A stretch of 64,000 nucleotides of DNA from Wenxinia saemankumensis (GTDB lineage: Bacteria > Pseudomonadota > Alphaproteobacteria > Rhodobacterales > Rhodobacteraceae). The position numbers were made by a program, and so were the translations under genes. Below the pieces are notes generated by a model. That model ran no database searches and was not told the origin of the DNA. It saw nothing but the letters and a program-made list of their open reading frames with translations. This document shows, one piece after another, positions 1 through 11,133 of the stretch; within the stretch, counting starts at the first letter, position 1, and the number at the start of each line of letters is the position of its first letter. Location of the stretch: the NCBI RefSeq assembly GCF_900141735.1, contig NZ_FQYO01000004.1:62001-126000 (forward strand), written 5' to 3'.

Positions 1-2357
1 ACGACATCCCCCTGCCCGCGAACGCGCTGCACCTGGCCTTCGGCCTGTCGCCCGTCGCGAAGGGACGGATCGCCACGATCGACATCGCCGCCGCGCGGGC
101 GGCGCCCGGCGTGGTGGCGGTCTGGACGGCGGAGGACCTGCCGCGCCGCATCGACGTCTCGCCCGGCGCACATGACGAGCCGCTGCTGGCCGAGGGCGAG
201 GTGCATTACGCCGGGCAGGCCGTCTTCCTGGTGATCGCCGAGAGCCATCTCGCCGCCCGCAAGGCGGCGCGGCTGGGAAAGGTCGAGTACGAGGAGGGCA
301 CCCCGATCCTGAGCGTCGAGGAGGCGCTGGCCGCGAACAGCCGGTTCGAGGACGGGCCCCGGATCTGGCAGAAGGGCGAGGCGGCGGCGGCCATCGCGGC
401 TGCCCCGCACCGCCTCTCGGGATCGATCGAGATCGGCGGGCAGGAGCATTTCTACCTCGAGGGGCAGGCCGCGCTCGCCCATCCCGAGGAGGGGGGCGGC
501 GCCCGCGTCACCTGCTCGACCCAGCACCCGACCGAGATCCAGCACAAGGTGGCCGACGCGCTGGCCGTGCCGATGGCGCAGGTGCGGGTCGAGACGCGGC
601 GCATGGGCGGCGGCTTCGGCGGCAAGGAGAGCCAGGGCAACGCGCTCGCCGTGGCCTGCGCGCTGGTGGCGAACGCGTTCGGGCGGCCGGCCAAGATGCG
701 CTACGACCGCGACGACGACATGGTCATCACCGGCAAGCGGCACGATTTCCGCGTCGACTACGAGGTCGGCTTCGACGAGGCGGGCCGGGTCCGGGGCATC
801 GACTTCACCCATTATGCCCGCTGCGGCTGGTCGATGGACCTGTCCCTGCCCGTCGCCGACCGGGCGATGCTGCATGCCGACAACGCCTATCACCTGCCGG
901 CGGTGCGGATCACCTCGCACCGGCTGCGCACGAATACCTGCTCGGCCACCGCCTTCCGCGGCTTCGGCGGGCCACAGGGCGTGCTGGGGATCGAGCGGGT
1001 GATGGACGGGATCGCCCATGCGCTGGACATGGATCCCGTGGAGGTGCGGCGGGTCAACTACTATGCCGATGCGCGCCTTCCGGGGGCCCCGCCCGAGGCA
1101 GGCCGGTCGCCGGAGTATTTGGGGCAAGATAAGGGAGCGGGAACTGGGCAACGCTTCGCCGGGGCGCTGGCGGGGGCCGGCAAGCGCTTCGGCGCGGACC
1201 ATTCGCCGCCCGCCCCCATGGCCGAGGCGCAGACGACGCCCTACGGGATGGAGGTCACGGATTTCCTGCTGAACGCGATGACGCGGCGGCTGCTGGAGAG
1301 CTCGGACTATGCCGCCCGCCGCGCCGCCATCGCGGACTGGAACGCGGAGAGCGACGTGCTGAAGCGGGGGATCGCCTTCTCCCCGGTCAAGTTCGGCATC
1401 TCGTTCACGCTGACCCATCTCAATCAGGCGGGCGCGCTGGTCCATGTCTATCAGGACGGGTCGATCCATCTGAACCACGGCGGCACCGAGATGGGGCAGG
1501 GCCTGAACCAGAAGGTCGCGCAGGTGGCCGCGACGGTGTTCGGGGTCGATCCCGCGCAGGTGCGGATCACCGCGACGGATACCGGAAAGGTGCCGAACAC
1601 CTCGGCCACCGCCGCCTCCTCCGGCTCGGACCTGAACGGCATGGCGGCGAAGGCGGCCTGCGAGACGATCCGGGACCGGATGGCGGACTGCCTCGCCGGG
1701 CTGCACCAGGCGAAGCCCTCCGACGTGGTGTTCGAGGGCGGCGCGGTGCGCATCGGCGGCGAGAGCCTGACCTTCAACCGCGCGGCGACCCTGGCCTACG
1801 AGAACCGGGTGAGCCTGTCCGCGACGGGCTACTACCGCACGCCCGATCTCAGCTGGGACCGGATCGCGGGGCGCGGCCGGCCCTTCTACTACTTCGCCCA
1901 TGGCTGCGCCGTGACCGAGGTCGCGATCGACACGCTGACCGGCGAGAACCGGATCCTGCGGACCGACATCCTGCACGACGTGGGCGCCTCGCTGAACCCG
2001 GCGCTCGATATCGGCCAGATCGAGGGCGGCTACGTGCAGGGCGCGGGCTGGCTGACGACGGAGGAGCTGGTCTGGGACGATCGCGGCCGGCTGCGGACGC
2101 ACGCCCCCTCGACCTACAAGATTCCCGCCTGCTCGGACCGGCCCGGCATCTTCAACGTCGCCCTCTGGGACGGCGAGAACGCGGCCGACACCGTCTACCG
2201 GTCGAAGGCGGTGGGCGAGCCGCCCTTCATGCTGGGCATCTCCGCCTTCCTCGCGCTGGGCGATGCCTGCGCGGCCTGCGGGCCGCATTATCCCGCGCTC
2301 GATGCGCCCGCCACGGCGGAGCGGGTGCTGGCGGCGGTGAAGCGGGCCCGGGGCTGA
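1..2357 (+). CDS. xdhB: Xanthine dehydrogenase, molybdopterin-binding large subunit (5' end outside window)
   Basis: Catalytic molybdenum subunit of xanthine dehydrogenase, which oxidises hypoxanthine and xanthine to urate in the cytoplasm. The frame is open from base 3 with family sequence (DIPLPANALHLAFGLSPVAKG), so the gene enters from the left edge; the GTG at 111 is internal. Family motifs include the glycine-rich GGGFGGKES, FRGFGGPQ, and the C-terminal KAVGEPPFMLG with the catalytic glutamate. The stop lies 4 bp before xdhC and the partner FeS/FAD gene xdhA is presumably just upstream. Oddity: between NYYADA and QTTPYGMEV there are about 45 to 50 residues I do not expect in the family. 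They are encoded by DNA carrying the interspersed repeat core at 1111-1135, read as PEYLGQDKG. The identification is firm; the effect of the insert on activity is unknown. Confidence 0.95.
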   Translation, partial: DIPLPANALHLAFGLSPVAKGRIATIDIAAARAAPGVVAVWTAEDLPRRIDVSPGAHDEPLLAEGEVHYAGQAVFLVIAESHLAARKAARLGKVEYEEGTPILSVEEALAANSRFEDGPRIWQKGEAAAAIAAAPHRLSGSIEIGGQEHFYLEGQAALAHPEEGGGARVTCSTQHPTEIQHKVADALAVPMAQVRVETRRMGGGFGGKESQGNALAVACALVANAFGRPAKMRYDRDDDMVITGKRHDFRVDYEVGFDEAGRVRGIDFTHYARCGWSMDLSLPVADRAMLHADNAYHLPAVRITSHRLRTNTCSATAFRGFGGPQGVLGIERVMDGIAHALDMDPVEVRRVNYYADARLPGAPPEAGRSPEYLGQDKGAGTGQRFAGALAGAGKRFGADHSPPAPMAEAQTTPYGMEVTDFLLNAMTRRLLESSDYAARRAAIADWNAESDVLKRGIAFSPVKFGISFTLTHLNQAGALVHVYQDGSIHLNHGGTEMGQGLNQKVAQVAATVFGVDPAQVRITATDTGKVPNTSATAASSGSDLNGMAAKAACETIRDRMADCLAGLHQAKPSDVVFEGGAVRIGGESLTFNRAATLAYENRVSLSATGYYRTPDLSWDRIAGRGRPFYYFAHGCAVTEVAIDTLTGENRILRTDILHDVGASLNPALDIGQIEGGYVQGAGWLTTEELVWDDRGRLRTHAPSTYKIPACSDRPGIFNVALWDGENAADTVYRSKAVGEPPFMLGISAFLALGDACAACGPHYPALDAPATAERVLAAVKRARG
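1111..1135 (-). repeat. Interspersed repeat core, copy A, inside xdhB
   Basis: Read on the minus strand this is CCCTTATCTTGCC followed by CCAAATACTCCG. It is the same core as the copies at 5766, 18321 and 60034, but this copy is in a coding region and is translated in frame. Flanking GC-rich sequence (about 1075-1190) is probably also part of the inserted element, with less clear borders. Confidence 0.75.
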
Positions 2358-2361
2358 GGGC

Positions 2362-3128
2362 GTGGCCGGGACCGTGACCGGGGCGGGCGCGATCCGGGTC
2401 CGGGTGGCGCGGGTGCAGGGCTCCGCCCCGCGCGAGGTCGGCGCGGCGATGACCGTGCGCGCGGACGGGCAGGAGGGGACGATCGGCGGCGGCCGGCTGG
2501 AATGGGAGGCGGCGGCCGAGGCGCGGGCGATGCTGGCGGAGGGCCGGACGGAGCGGCGACGCACGATCCCGCTCGGCCCGGCGCTCGGCCAGTGCTGCGG
2601 CGGGACGGTCACGCTGTCCTTCGCCGCGATCGACCGGGTGGAGGCGGCAGCGCGCGTCCCCCTCTGGATCTGGGGCGCGGGCCATGTCGGCCGCGCGCTG
2701 GCGCAGGTGATGGCGCCCCTGCCGGGCTGGGCCGTGACGCTGGTCGATTTCGACACGGCGCGACTGCCCGATCCGCTTCCCGACGGCGTCACGCCGCTGA
2801 TCGCCGCCGATCCGGCGCGGCTCGCCCCGCATGCGCCGACGGACGCCGACCACCTGATCGTCACCCATTCGCACGAGCTCGACCTCGCGCTCTGCGACGG
2901 GTTGCTGCGACGGGGCTTCGCCAGTTGCGGACTGATCGGGTCGGCGACGAAATGGGCCCGCTTCCGCAAACGCCTGACCGCGCTCGGGCACGACACCGCC
3001 CAAATTTCGCGCATCGCCTGCCCGATAGGCGACCCGGCGCTCGGAAAACACCCGCATGCCATTGCCGTGGGCGTGGCGGCCGCGCTACTCAGGGCGCCGG
3101 GACAGGTGCAGGGACGGATGGATACGGC

Positions 3129-3132
<4 letters not shown>
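2362..3132 (+). CDS. xdhC: Xanthine dehydrogenase accessory protein XdhC
   Basis: XdhC binds and sulfurates the molybdenum cofactor and inserts it into XdhB; it is a maturation factor, not an enzyme subunit. The 256-residue product has the two family domains. The N-terminal XdhC/CoxI domain shows GSAPREVGAAM and GTIGGGRLEWEA, and the C-terminal Rossmann-like domain begins LWIWGAGHVGRALAQVM. The GTG start lies 4 bp after the xdhB stop, which gives an N-terminus slightly shorter than in many homologues; I see no better start. The stop overlaps the GTG of the next transporter gene by 4 bases, so cofactor maturation, oxidation and uptake look co-transcribed. Confidence 0.93.
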
Positions 3133-4663
<1,531 letters not shown>

Positions 4664-4667
<4 letters not shown>

Positions 4668-5749
4668 TCCGGCTGGAACGTCGCCCCCAGCCCTCCCGTG
4701 CATGGACATGGGCCACGCCGCCCCTGGCGGTGCTGCTGACCATGATCGCGGGCGGCGCGCTCTTCGCCGCCCTGGGCGAGGATCCCCTCGTCGCGATCCG
4801 CACCATCTTCTGGGATCCGCTCTTCGGCGACTTCGCGAGCTATTCGCGCCCGCAGCTCCTGATCAAGGCGGCGCCCCTGATCCTGATCGCCACCGGCCTC
4901 GCCCTCGGCTTCCGGGCCGGGATCTGGAACATCGGGGCCGAGGGGCAGTACATCATGGGCGCGCTCTGCGCCGCCGCGACGGCTCTGGCCTTCTACCCGA
5001 TGGAGGCGCGCTGGCTGATCTTCCCGCTGATGATCCTCGCCGGAATGGCGGGCGGCATGATCTGGGCGCTGATTCCGGCGCTGCTGAAGGTGCGGTTCGG
5101 CACGAACGAGATCCTCGTCTCGCTGATGCTGGTCTACGTGGCCGAGAACCTGCAATCGTGGATGGCGCTCGGCCCGCTGCGCAATCCCGACGGAATGGGC
5201 TTTCCCGGCTCGCGCAACCTGTCGCAATACGCCTCCTCCGCGAATCCCGAACTGGTCGCGGGGACGGGGGCGCATTGGGGGGTGGTCGCGGCGCTGCTCG
5301 CAGTGATCGCGGCGCAGGTCCTGCTCTCGCGGCACCGGCTCGGCTTCCAGATCCGGCTCGCGGGGCAGAGTCCGCGCGCCGCCGCCTTCTCGGGCGTGCG
5401 GCCGGGGCTGCTGGTGGTCCTCTGCATGGGCATCTCGGGCGCGCTGGCCGGGATGGCCGGCATGTTCGAGATCGCGGGCCCCTCGGGCCGGGTCTCGATC
5501 GACTTCAACGTGGGCTACGGCTTCACCGCGATCATCGTCGCCTTCCTCGGCCGGCTGCACCCGTTCGGAATCCTGCTGGCGGGGCTCCTGATGGCGCTCA
5601 CCTATATCGGCGGCGAGATGGCCTCGATGGCGCTGAACCTGCCGGCGGCGGCGATCCAGGTCTTCCAGGGGATGCTCCTGTTCTTCCTGCTCGCGGTCGA
5701 CGTCCTCACCGCCTACCGCATCCGCCGCACCGGCGAGGCCGCTTCATGA
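4664..5749 (+). CDS. BMP-type ABC transporter permease 1
   Basis: Inner-membrane permease of the BPD_transp_2 family, 361 residues with about nine hydrophobic segments. The motif GFRAGIWNIGAEGQYIMGA (about residue 84) is characteristic of nucleoside transporter permeases such as NupP/YufP, as is FGTNEILVSLML. The ATG overlaps the ATPase stop by four bases (ATGA), which fixes the start. It should pair with the second permease at 5856, from which it is separated by 106 bp containing a copy of the interspersed repeat. Confidence 0.9.
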
Positions 5750-5765
5750 GGACCCGGCCCCGCTC

Positions 5766-5845
5766 CTATCTTGCCCCAAATACTCCCCGGGGGGCGCCGC
5801 AGGCGCGGGGGGCGGGACGCCCCCCTCCGCCCCCCGCCACGAGGA
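5766..5845 (+). repeat. Interspersed repeat, copy B, between the two permease genes
   Basis: Core CTATCTTGCCCC plus AAATACTCC at 5766-5786. It is followed by a GC-rich arm and a hairpin GGGGGGCG-GGA-CGCCCCCC at 5807-5825 (8-bp stem, 3-nt loop). It lies inside a transporter operon, so the hairpin would be transcribed. It may tune expression between the upstream and downstream cistrons. Confidence 0.75.
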
Positions 5846-5855
5846 GCGCCCGCTG

Positions 5856-6767
5856 ATGCTCGGCTCGATCGACCCTCTGCTCCTCCTCGCCTCGCTGATG
5901 GTGGCGGCGACCCCGATCCTCTTCGCCGCGATCGGCGAACTCGTCGTGGAACGGGCGGGCGTGCTCAATCTCGGCGTCGAGGGGATGATGATCACCGGCG
6001 CGATCTGCGGCTTCATCGTCGCGGTGCAGACCGGCTCCCCCTGGATCGGCTTCGCCGCTGCCGCGCTCGGCGGCGCGGTGCTGGCCGCCCTGTTCGGCCT
6101 GCTGACGCAGTACCTTCTGTCGAACCAGGTCGCGACCGGCCTCGCGCTCACCCTGTTCGGTCTCGGTCTCGCCTCGCTTCTCGGGCAGGACTGGGCGGGG
6201 ATCCGCGCGCCCCGGGTGCCCGACCTGCCGCTCGGACCGCTGAGCGACCTGCCAATCCTCGGGCCCGTCCTCTTCCGGCACGACCCGATGGTCTATCTCG
6301 GCCTCGCGCTCTGCCTCGCCGTCTGGGTCGTCCTGACCCGGACCCGCGCCGGCCTGATCCTGCGCGCTGTGGGCGAGAACCACGATTCCGCCCACGCGCT
6401 CGGCTACCGGGTGCGGGCGGTACGGATGGCCGCGATCCTGTTCGGCGGGGCCTGCGCCGGCCTCGGCGGCGCCTACCTGTCTCTCGTGCGCGTGCCGCAA
6501 TGGACCGACGGCATCACCGCCGGGGCGGGCTGGATCGCGCTGGCCATCGTCGTCTTCGCCTCGTGGCGGCCCGGGCGGCTGGTGATCGGAGCCTATCTCT
6601 TCGGCGGGGTCGCGCAGCTGCAGCTGAACCTGCAGGCCGCCGGGGCGCGCGTCCCGGTCGAGCTGCTCTCGATGTCGCCCTACCTCGCCACGATCCTCGT
6701 CCTCGTCCTGCTGTCCTCGGGCCGCGCGCCCGGCTCGCTGGGCCGATCCTTCCACGCGGCCCGCTAG
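5856..6767 (+). CDS. BMP-type ABC transporter permease 2
   Basis: Second inner-membrane permease, 303 residues, very hydrophobic. It has the family motif ERAGVLNLGVEGMMITGA (about residue 30), the counterpart of WNIGAEGQ in the first permease, as in YufQ/NupQ. The ATG at 5856 follows GAGGAGCG, a usable ribosome-binding site, placed immediately after the repeat element. The binding protein gene follows after 55 bp. It is part of the xdh-linked purine uptake operon. Confidence 0.9.
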   Translation: MLGSIDPLLLLASLMVAATPILFAAIGELVVERAGVLNLGVEGMMITGAICGFIVAVQTGSPWIGFAAAALGGAVLAALFGLLTQYLLSNQVATGLALTLFGLGLASLLGQDWAGIRAPRVPDLPLGPLSDLPILGPVLFRHDPMVYLGLALCLAVWVVLTRTRAGLILRAVGENHDSAHALGYRVRAVRMAAILFGGACAGLGGAYLSLVRVPQWTDGITAGAGWIALAIVVFASWRPGRLVIGAYLFGGVAQLQLNLQAAGARVPVELLSMSPYLATILVLVLLSSGRAPGSLGRSFHAAR

Positions 6768-6822
6768 GGCCGAACCGCATCCGGCCCCTGGACGGGGCCG
6801 ACCAACAGGGGAGAACCTGCCA

Positions 6823-7923
6823 ATGAAAAGAAGAACCTTCCTCGCCACCGGCTCCGCCGTCGCGGCCTCCGCCGCCTTCGGCCTGCCGGCACGCGCCCAG
6901 GACGGCGAGCCGGTCAAGATCGGCTTCGTCTATGTCGGCCCGATCGGCGACGGCGGCTGGACCTTCCAGCACAACGAGGGCCGTCTCGCTGTCGAGGAGC
7001 ATTTCGGCGACCGGGTGGAGACGATCTACCAGGAGAGCGTGCCCGAGGGCCCCGATGCCGAGCGCGTCATCACCCAGATGGCGCTGCAGGGCGCGGACCT
7101 GATCTTCACCACCTCCTTCGGCTACATGGAGCCGACGGTGAACGTCGCGGCGCAGTTCCCGGACGTGAAGTTCGAGCATGCGACGGGCTACATGCGCGCC
7201 GACAACCTCGCCACCTACGACGCCCGCTTCTACGAGGGGCGCGCGGTGATCGGCACGATGGCCGGGATGCTGACCAAGACGAACAAGATCGGCTATATCG
7301 GATCCTTCCCGATCCCCGAGGTGATCCAGGGCATCAACTCGTCCTTCCTGCACGCGCGGAAGGTGAACCCGGACGTCGAGATGGTGGTGATCTGGGCCTA
7401 TACCTGGTTCGATCCCGCGCGCGAGGCGGATGCCGCGCAGGCGATGATCGAGCAGGGCGTCGACGTGATCCTGCAGCACACCGATTCGACCGCGCCTCAG
7501 GCGGCGGCCGCCGCCGCGAACGAGGCGGGGGCCGAGATCTACACCTTCGGGCAGGCCTCGGACATGGCGTCGTTCAAGCCGATGCCGCGGGTCTCCTCGA
7601 TCATCGACAACTGGGCGCCCTACTATATCGACCGCGTCCAGCAGGTCATCGACGGCACCTGGGAAAGCACCCATACCTGGGGCGGGATCGCCGATGGCGA
7701 AGTCGAGATTGGCGAGATCACCGACGCGGTCCCGGCCGAGGTGAAGGCCGCCGCCGAGGACATGATCGCGCGGATCAGCTCGGGCGAGTACCACCCCTTC
7801 ACCGGGCCGATCAACCGCCAGGACGGCAGCGTCTTCCTCGCCGAGGGCGAGGTCGCGACCGACGAGCAGCTCGTCTCGATGGACTTCTACGTCGAGGGGC
7901 TGACAGGCGAGATCCCGAACTGA
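6823..7923 (+). CDS. BMP-family periplasmic purine/nucleoside-binding lipoprotein-like protein
   Basis: Substrate-binding component of the upstream ABC transporter, in the BMP/Med family (Bmp domain from about residue 29). The N-terminus KRRTFLATGSAVAASAAFG, ending at ARAQ, fits a Tat signal (RRxFL) with an Ala-x-Ala cleavage site rather than a lipobox, so the mature protein is probably soluble in the periplasm. The start has a good ribosome-binding site (AGGGGAGA). Typical family segments are VKIGFVYVGPIGDGGW and NKIGYIGSFPIPEVIQGIN. The 366-residue length is normal. It is the last gene of the xdh/uptake operon and is followed by a hairpin at 7932-7965. Confidence 0.9.
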   Translation: MKRRTFLATGSAVAASAAFGLPARAQDGEPVKIGFVYVGPIGDGGWTFQHNEGRLAVEEHFGDRVETIYQESVPEGPDAERVITQMALQGADLIFTTSFGYMEPTVNVAAQFPDVKFEHATGYMRADNLATYDARFYEGRAVIGTMAGMLTKTNKIGYIGSFPIPEVIQGINSSFLHARKVNPDVEMVVIWAYTWFDPAREADAAQAMIEQGVDVILQHTDSTAPQAAAAAANEAGAEIYTFGQASDMASFKPMPRVSSIIDNWAPYYIDRVQQVIDGTWESTHTWGGIADGEVEIGEITDAVPAEVKAAAEDMIARISSGEYHPFTGPINRQDGSVFLAEGEVATDEQLVSMDFYVEGLTGEIPN

Positions 7924-7931
7924 GCCGCGCC

Positions 7932-7965
7932 GTCCGGACCCTTCGCGCGGGCGGAGGGGCCGGAC
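7932..7965 (+). terminator. Possible hairpin terminator after the purine operon
   Basis: The arms GTCCGGACCC and GGGGCCGGAC can pair around a GC-rich loop just past the stop of the binding-protein gene. There is no T-run, so it is at best a weak or Rho-assisted terminator. Confidence 0.3.
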
Positions 7966-8077
7966 GAACATGCGGACCCATGCGAAGGGGGGAGCGTCCG
8001 CGCTGCCCCCTTCGTCGGTCCGGACCAGGCGACCGGCCCGCCCGGTCCGCCGCCGCGGGATCGCCCGCCCCGCGCGC

Positions 8078-8626
8078 TCAACGAGGCAGGGCGGCGAGCG
8101 AGCGGTCGACCAGCGCGCGCTCCTCCCCCGTCAGGACCTGGGCCCTCGAGTAGCGGGGGGCGGCGCGGTCGTCCTCGATCGGCCCCCAATTGTCGGTGGT
8201 GGCGTAGAACCGCTCCACCCCCGCCTCGCCGAAGAGGCGCAGGAAGCCCTGCGTGACGACATCGAGATAGGACAGCCAGATCGGGGCCGGGGCGCCGGCG
8301 CCGTCGGTATAGGAGTCGCTGACGCGGTAGACCGCGCAGGGCGCGGGGGGGCCGTCATGCACGACCGTCCCGGTCACGTCGATCCGGGCATAGGCGCCCT
8401 CGCGTTCGTCCAGCGCGGCCCAGTCGGCGCCGGGCACCGCGGCGACGACGCCGTCGATCGCCCCGTCCCCGCCCACCGGCTCGACCGAGAGGAAGGCGCC
8501 GCCGCGCAGGTTGGTCGTGCGCCAGATCCGGCGCCAGCCGGGCAGGCGCGCCGGGCGGGGGTCGCGGTAGTCATGCGTGGCGAGATTGACGAGGCTGCCG
8601 TAGCCGAAGAACAGGGGATCGCTCAT
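8078..8626 (-). CDS. Gamma-glutamylcyclotransferase-like protein
   Basis: 182-residue cytoplasmic protein with the cyclotransferase fold signature. It opens with the nucleotide-like loop FFGYGSLVN and has the conserved LDEREGAYARIDVT containing the likely catalytic glutamate. The family cyclises gamma-glutamyl or similar amide substrates; many bacterial members are unassigned, so the substrate here is unknown. The ATG overlaps the stop of the upstream FtsX-like permease gene (ATGA at 8626-8623), so it is probably translated from the end of the exporter operon. Nothing in the sequence shows a functional link to that exporter. Confidence 0.75.
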   Translation of the reverse strand: MSDPLFFGYGSLVNLATHDYRDPRPARLPGWRRIWRTTNLRGGAFLSVEPVGGDGAIDGVVAAVPGADWAALDEREGAYARIDVTGTVVHDGPPAPCAVYRVSDSYTDGAGAPAPIWLSYLDVVTQGFLRLFGEAGVERFYATTDNWGPIEDDRAAPRYSRAQVLTGEERALVDRSLAALPR

Positions 8627-11133
8627 TCGCGGCCGCGTAGCACGCGGGCCGGTTTCGCGCCAAGGGGGCCGAGCGCGAAGCCGAGCCCCGCCAGCAGCGA
8701 GGCCGCGATGCCGAAGCTGACGACGAGCAGCGCGTTGCCCCAGATCACCCGGTAGTCGATCTCCATCACGAAGCGCGCGACCGCCCAGCCGCCGAGCGCC
8801 CCCGCCCCCAGCGCCACCAGTCCGGCCGCCGCCCCCATCAGCGCGGCCCGCAGGGCGAAGCTGGCGAGGATGCGGCCCCGGCTCGCGCCCAGCGTCTTGA
8901 GCACCGCGCTCTCGAAGGTGCGGGCGCGCTCGCCCGCCAGCGCCGCGCCGATCAGGACGATGAACCCGACCAGCAGCGTGACCCCCGCCCCCACGCGCGA
9001 GGCGGTGGCGATCCCCTCGACCACGCGGGCGACCTCGGTCACCGCCTCGCGGACCGAGATCGCGGTGATGTTGGGATAGGCATCGGCGAGCTGGCGCAGG
9101 ATCCGCCCCTCGGCCGCCTCGTCCGCATAGATCGTCGCGATCCAGCTATGCGGCGCGGCGGCCAGCGTCGCGGGGTCGAAGATCATCACGAAGGCGATCC
9201 CCGCGCTCTGGAAGTCCACCTCGCGGAAGCTGGCGATGGTCGCGGTGATGTCCCGGCCGAGCACGTTGACCGTGATCGTGTCGCCGAGCTGCAGGCCGAT
9301 CTCCTCCGCCTCGGCGGCGGAGAAGCTGACGAGCGGCGGGCCGTCGTAATCCTCGGGCCACCAGTCGCCTTCGGTGATCACCTCTCCCTCGCGCAGCGCG
9401 TCGGCATAGGTCACGCCGCGGTCGCCGCGGAACACCCAGTGATCGGCGGTCTCGCGCGCGGGGCGGTCGTTCACCTCGGTGATGATGCCGCGCAGCATCG
9501 GGACCGCGTCGACCTCGGTCACGTCGGGATCCCCGGACAGGGCCGCGCGGAACGGGTCGATCTGGCCCGGCTGGATGTCGAGGACGAAGAGCGCGGGCGC
9601 CACCTCCGGCAGCTCGCCCTCGATGGCGCCGCGCAGCGTGCCGTCGACCTGCCCGACCGCGGCCAGGACCGACAGGCCGAGCCCGAGCGAGAGCACGACC
9701 GAGGTCGTCTCGCCCCCCCGCGCGCCGATCGCGCCGAGCGCCAGCCGCGTGGCGGGCCGGCCCCGGGCGAGGCGGGCGCTGCCCCGCGCGATCCGGCGGA
9801 TCGCCATCGCGGCGAGGACCAGCAGCACCAGCGCCCCCGCGATGCCGCCCGCCGTCCAGAGCGTCAGGAAGATCGTGCCCGAGAACCAGGCCGCGGCCCC
9901 GACCAGCGCCGCGGCGAGCAGCGCGGTGGCGACGAGGTAGCGGGCGCGCGGCAGCCGTCGCCCGCCCGCCGCCCCGTCGCGCAGCAGGGTCGCGGCGCGC
10001 ACCTCCTCGACCCGGGCGAGCGGCCAGAGCGCGAAGAGCAGCGCGGCGAGCGCCCCGTAGAGCGCCGCCTCGGCCAGCGGGGCGGGATAGAGCGCGAATT
10101 CCGCCGGGATCGGCAGCCGCGCCTCGATCAGCGGCGCGAGGGCGAGGGGCAGCCCGGCGCCGAGGACCAGCCCGATGGCGATGCCGAGCGCGGCGAGCGC
10201 CGCGATCTGCAGGAAGTAGACGGCGAAGATCGTCCCCCGCGTGGCGCCGAGGGTGCGCAGCGTGGCGATGGTCGCGGTCTTGCCCGAGAGATAGGCGCCG
10301 ACGGCGGAGGAGATGCCGACGCCCCCGACCGCGAGCCCGGACAGGCCGATCAGCACGAGGAACGCGCCGAGCCGGTCGACGAAGACGCCGATGCCCGCCC
10401 CGCCATTGCGGGCGTCGCGCCAGCGCAGCCCGCTGCCCTCGAACAGACGTCGCGCCTCGGCGCGGAGCGCGGCGGGGTCCGCGCCCTCCGGCAGGTCGAG
10501 CCGGTAGGCACTGTCGAACAACGTGCCGTCCGCGATCAGGCCAGACCCCTCCAGCGCCGCCTGCCGCAGGATCGTCCGCGGGCCGAGGCCGAAGCCGCCA
10601 CCGGCATTGTCGGGATAGCGCTCGAGCAGGGCCGAGAGCGTGAAAACCGTCTCGCCGAGGCGGAAGGTGTCGTCGGGCGACAGGTCCAGCCGGGCGGCGA
10701 GGCTGCGCTCCATCACCGCGCCGGTGCCCGTCAGCGCCTCCTCCAGTGGCATCGGCGGGTCGAGACGCACCTCCCCGACCAGCGGGTAGGCGCCGTCGAC
10801 CGCCTTGATCTGCGTCAGCGCCCGGTCGGTTCCGTCCGGCCCGTCGACCGCAGCGAGCGAGCGGAAATCGATCACCTCCGACACGGCGAGGGACTGCGCC
10901 TCCATCCATTCGCGTTCCGCGTCGGTGGCGCGACGGTAGGTGTAGGTGATCTCGACATCGCCGCCGAGCAGGGCCGCCCCCTCGCGCTCCAGCCCCGCCG
11001 CGATCGAGGCGCGGACGAGGCCGACCGCCGCGATGGCCGCGACGCCGAGGGCGAGGCAGGCGAGGAAGATGCGGAAGCCGCGCAGCCCGCCGCGCATCTC
11101 GCGCCGGGCGAGGCGGAGCGCGAGGCCGCTCAC
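8623..11133 (-). CDS. FtsX-like ABC transporter permease (YbbP-like)
   Basis: 836-residue inner-membrane permease of the ABC3/FtsX type, with the ten-helix architecture of E. coli YbbP. There is an N-terminal TM segment (FLACLALGVAAIAAVGLVRA), a large extracytoplasmic domain, a first FtsX core (about 245-400), a second periplasmic domain, and a second FtsX core near the C-terminus (TLLVGFIVLIGAALAGERA, then VLKTLGASRGRI). The GTG start at 11133 overlaps the ATPase stop by four bases. YbbA-YbbP exporters beside tesA are conserved in proteobacteria, and the same set occurs here. The substrate is not established; lipid or envelope material is a common suggestion. Confidence 0.88.
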   Translation of the reverse strand: MSGLALRLARREMRGGLRGFRIFLACLALGVAAIAAVGLVRASIAAGLEREGAALLGGDVEITYTYRRATDAEREWMEAQSLAVSEVIDFRSLAAVDGPDGTDRALTQIKAVDGAYPLVGEVRLDPPMPLEEALTGTGAVMERSLAARLDLSPDDTFRLGETVFTLSALLERYPDNAGGGFGLGPRTILRQAALEGSGLIADGTLFDSAYRLDLPEGADPAALRAEARRLFEGSGLRWRDARNGGAGIGVFVDRLGAFLVLIGLSGLAVGGVGISSAVGAYLSGKTATIATLRTLGATRGTIFAVYFLQIAALAALGIAIGLVLGAGLPLALAPLIEARLPIPAEFALYPAPLAEAALYGALAALLFALWPLARVEEVRAATLLRDGAAGGRRLPRARYLVATALLAAALVGAAAWFSGTIFLTLWTAGGIAGALVLLVLAAMAIRRIARGSARLARGRPATRLALGAIGARGGETTSVVLSLGLGLSVLAAVGQVDGTLRGAIEGELPEVAPALFVLDIQPGQIDPFRAALSGDPDVTEVDAVPMLRGIITEVNDRPARETADHWVFRGDRGVTYADALREGEVITEGDWWPEDYDGPPLVSFSAAEAEEIGLQLGDTITVNVLGRDITATIASFREVDFQSAGIAFVMIFDPATLAAAPHSWIATIYADEAAEGRILRQLADAYPNITAISVREAVTEVARVVEGIATASRVGAGVTLLVGFIVLIGAALAGERARTFESAVLKTLGASRGRILASFALRAALMGAAAGLVALGAGALGGWAVARFVMEIDYRVIWGNALLVVSFGIAASLLAGLGFALGPLGAKPARVLRGRE

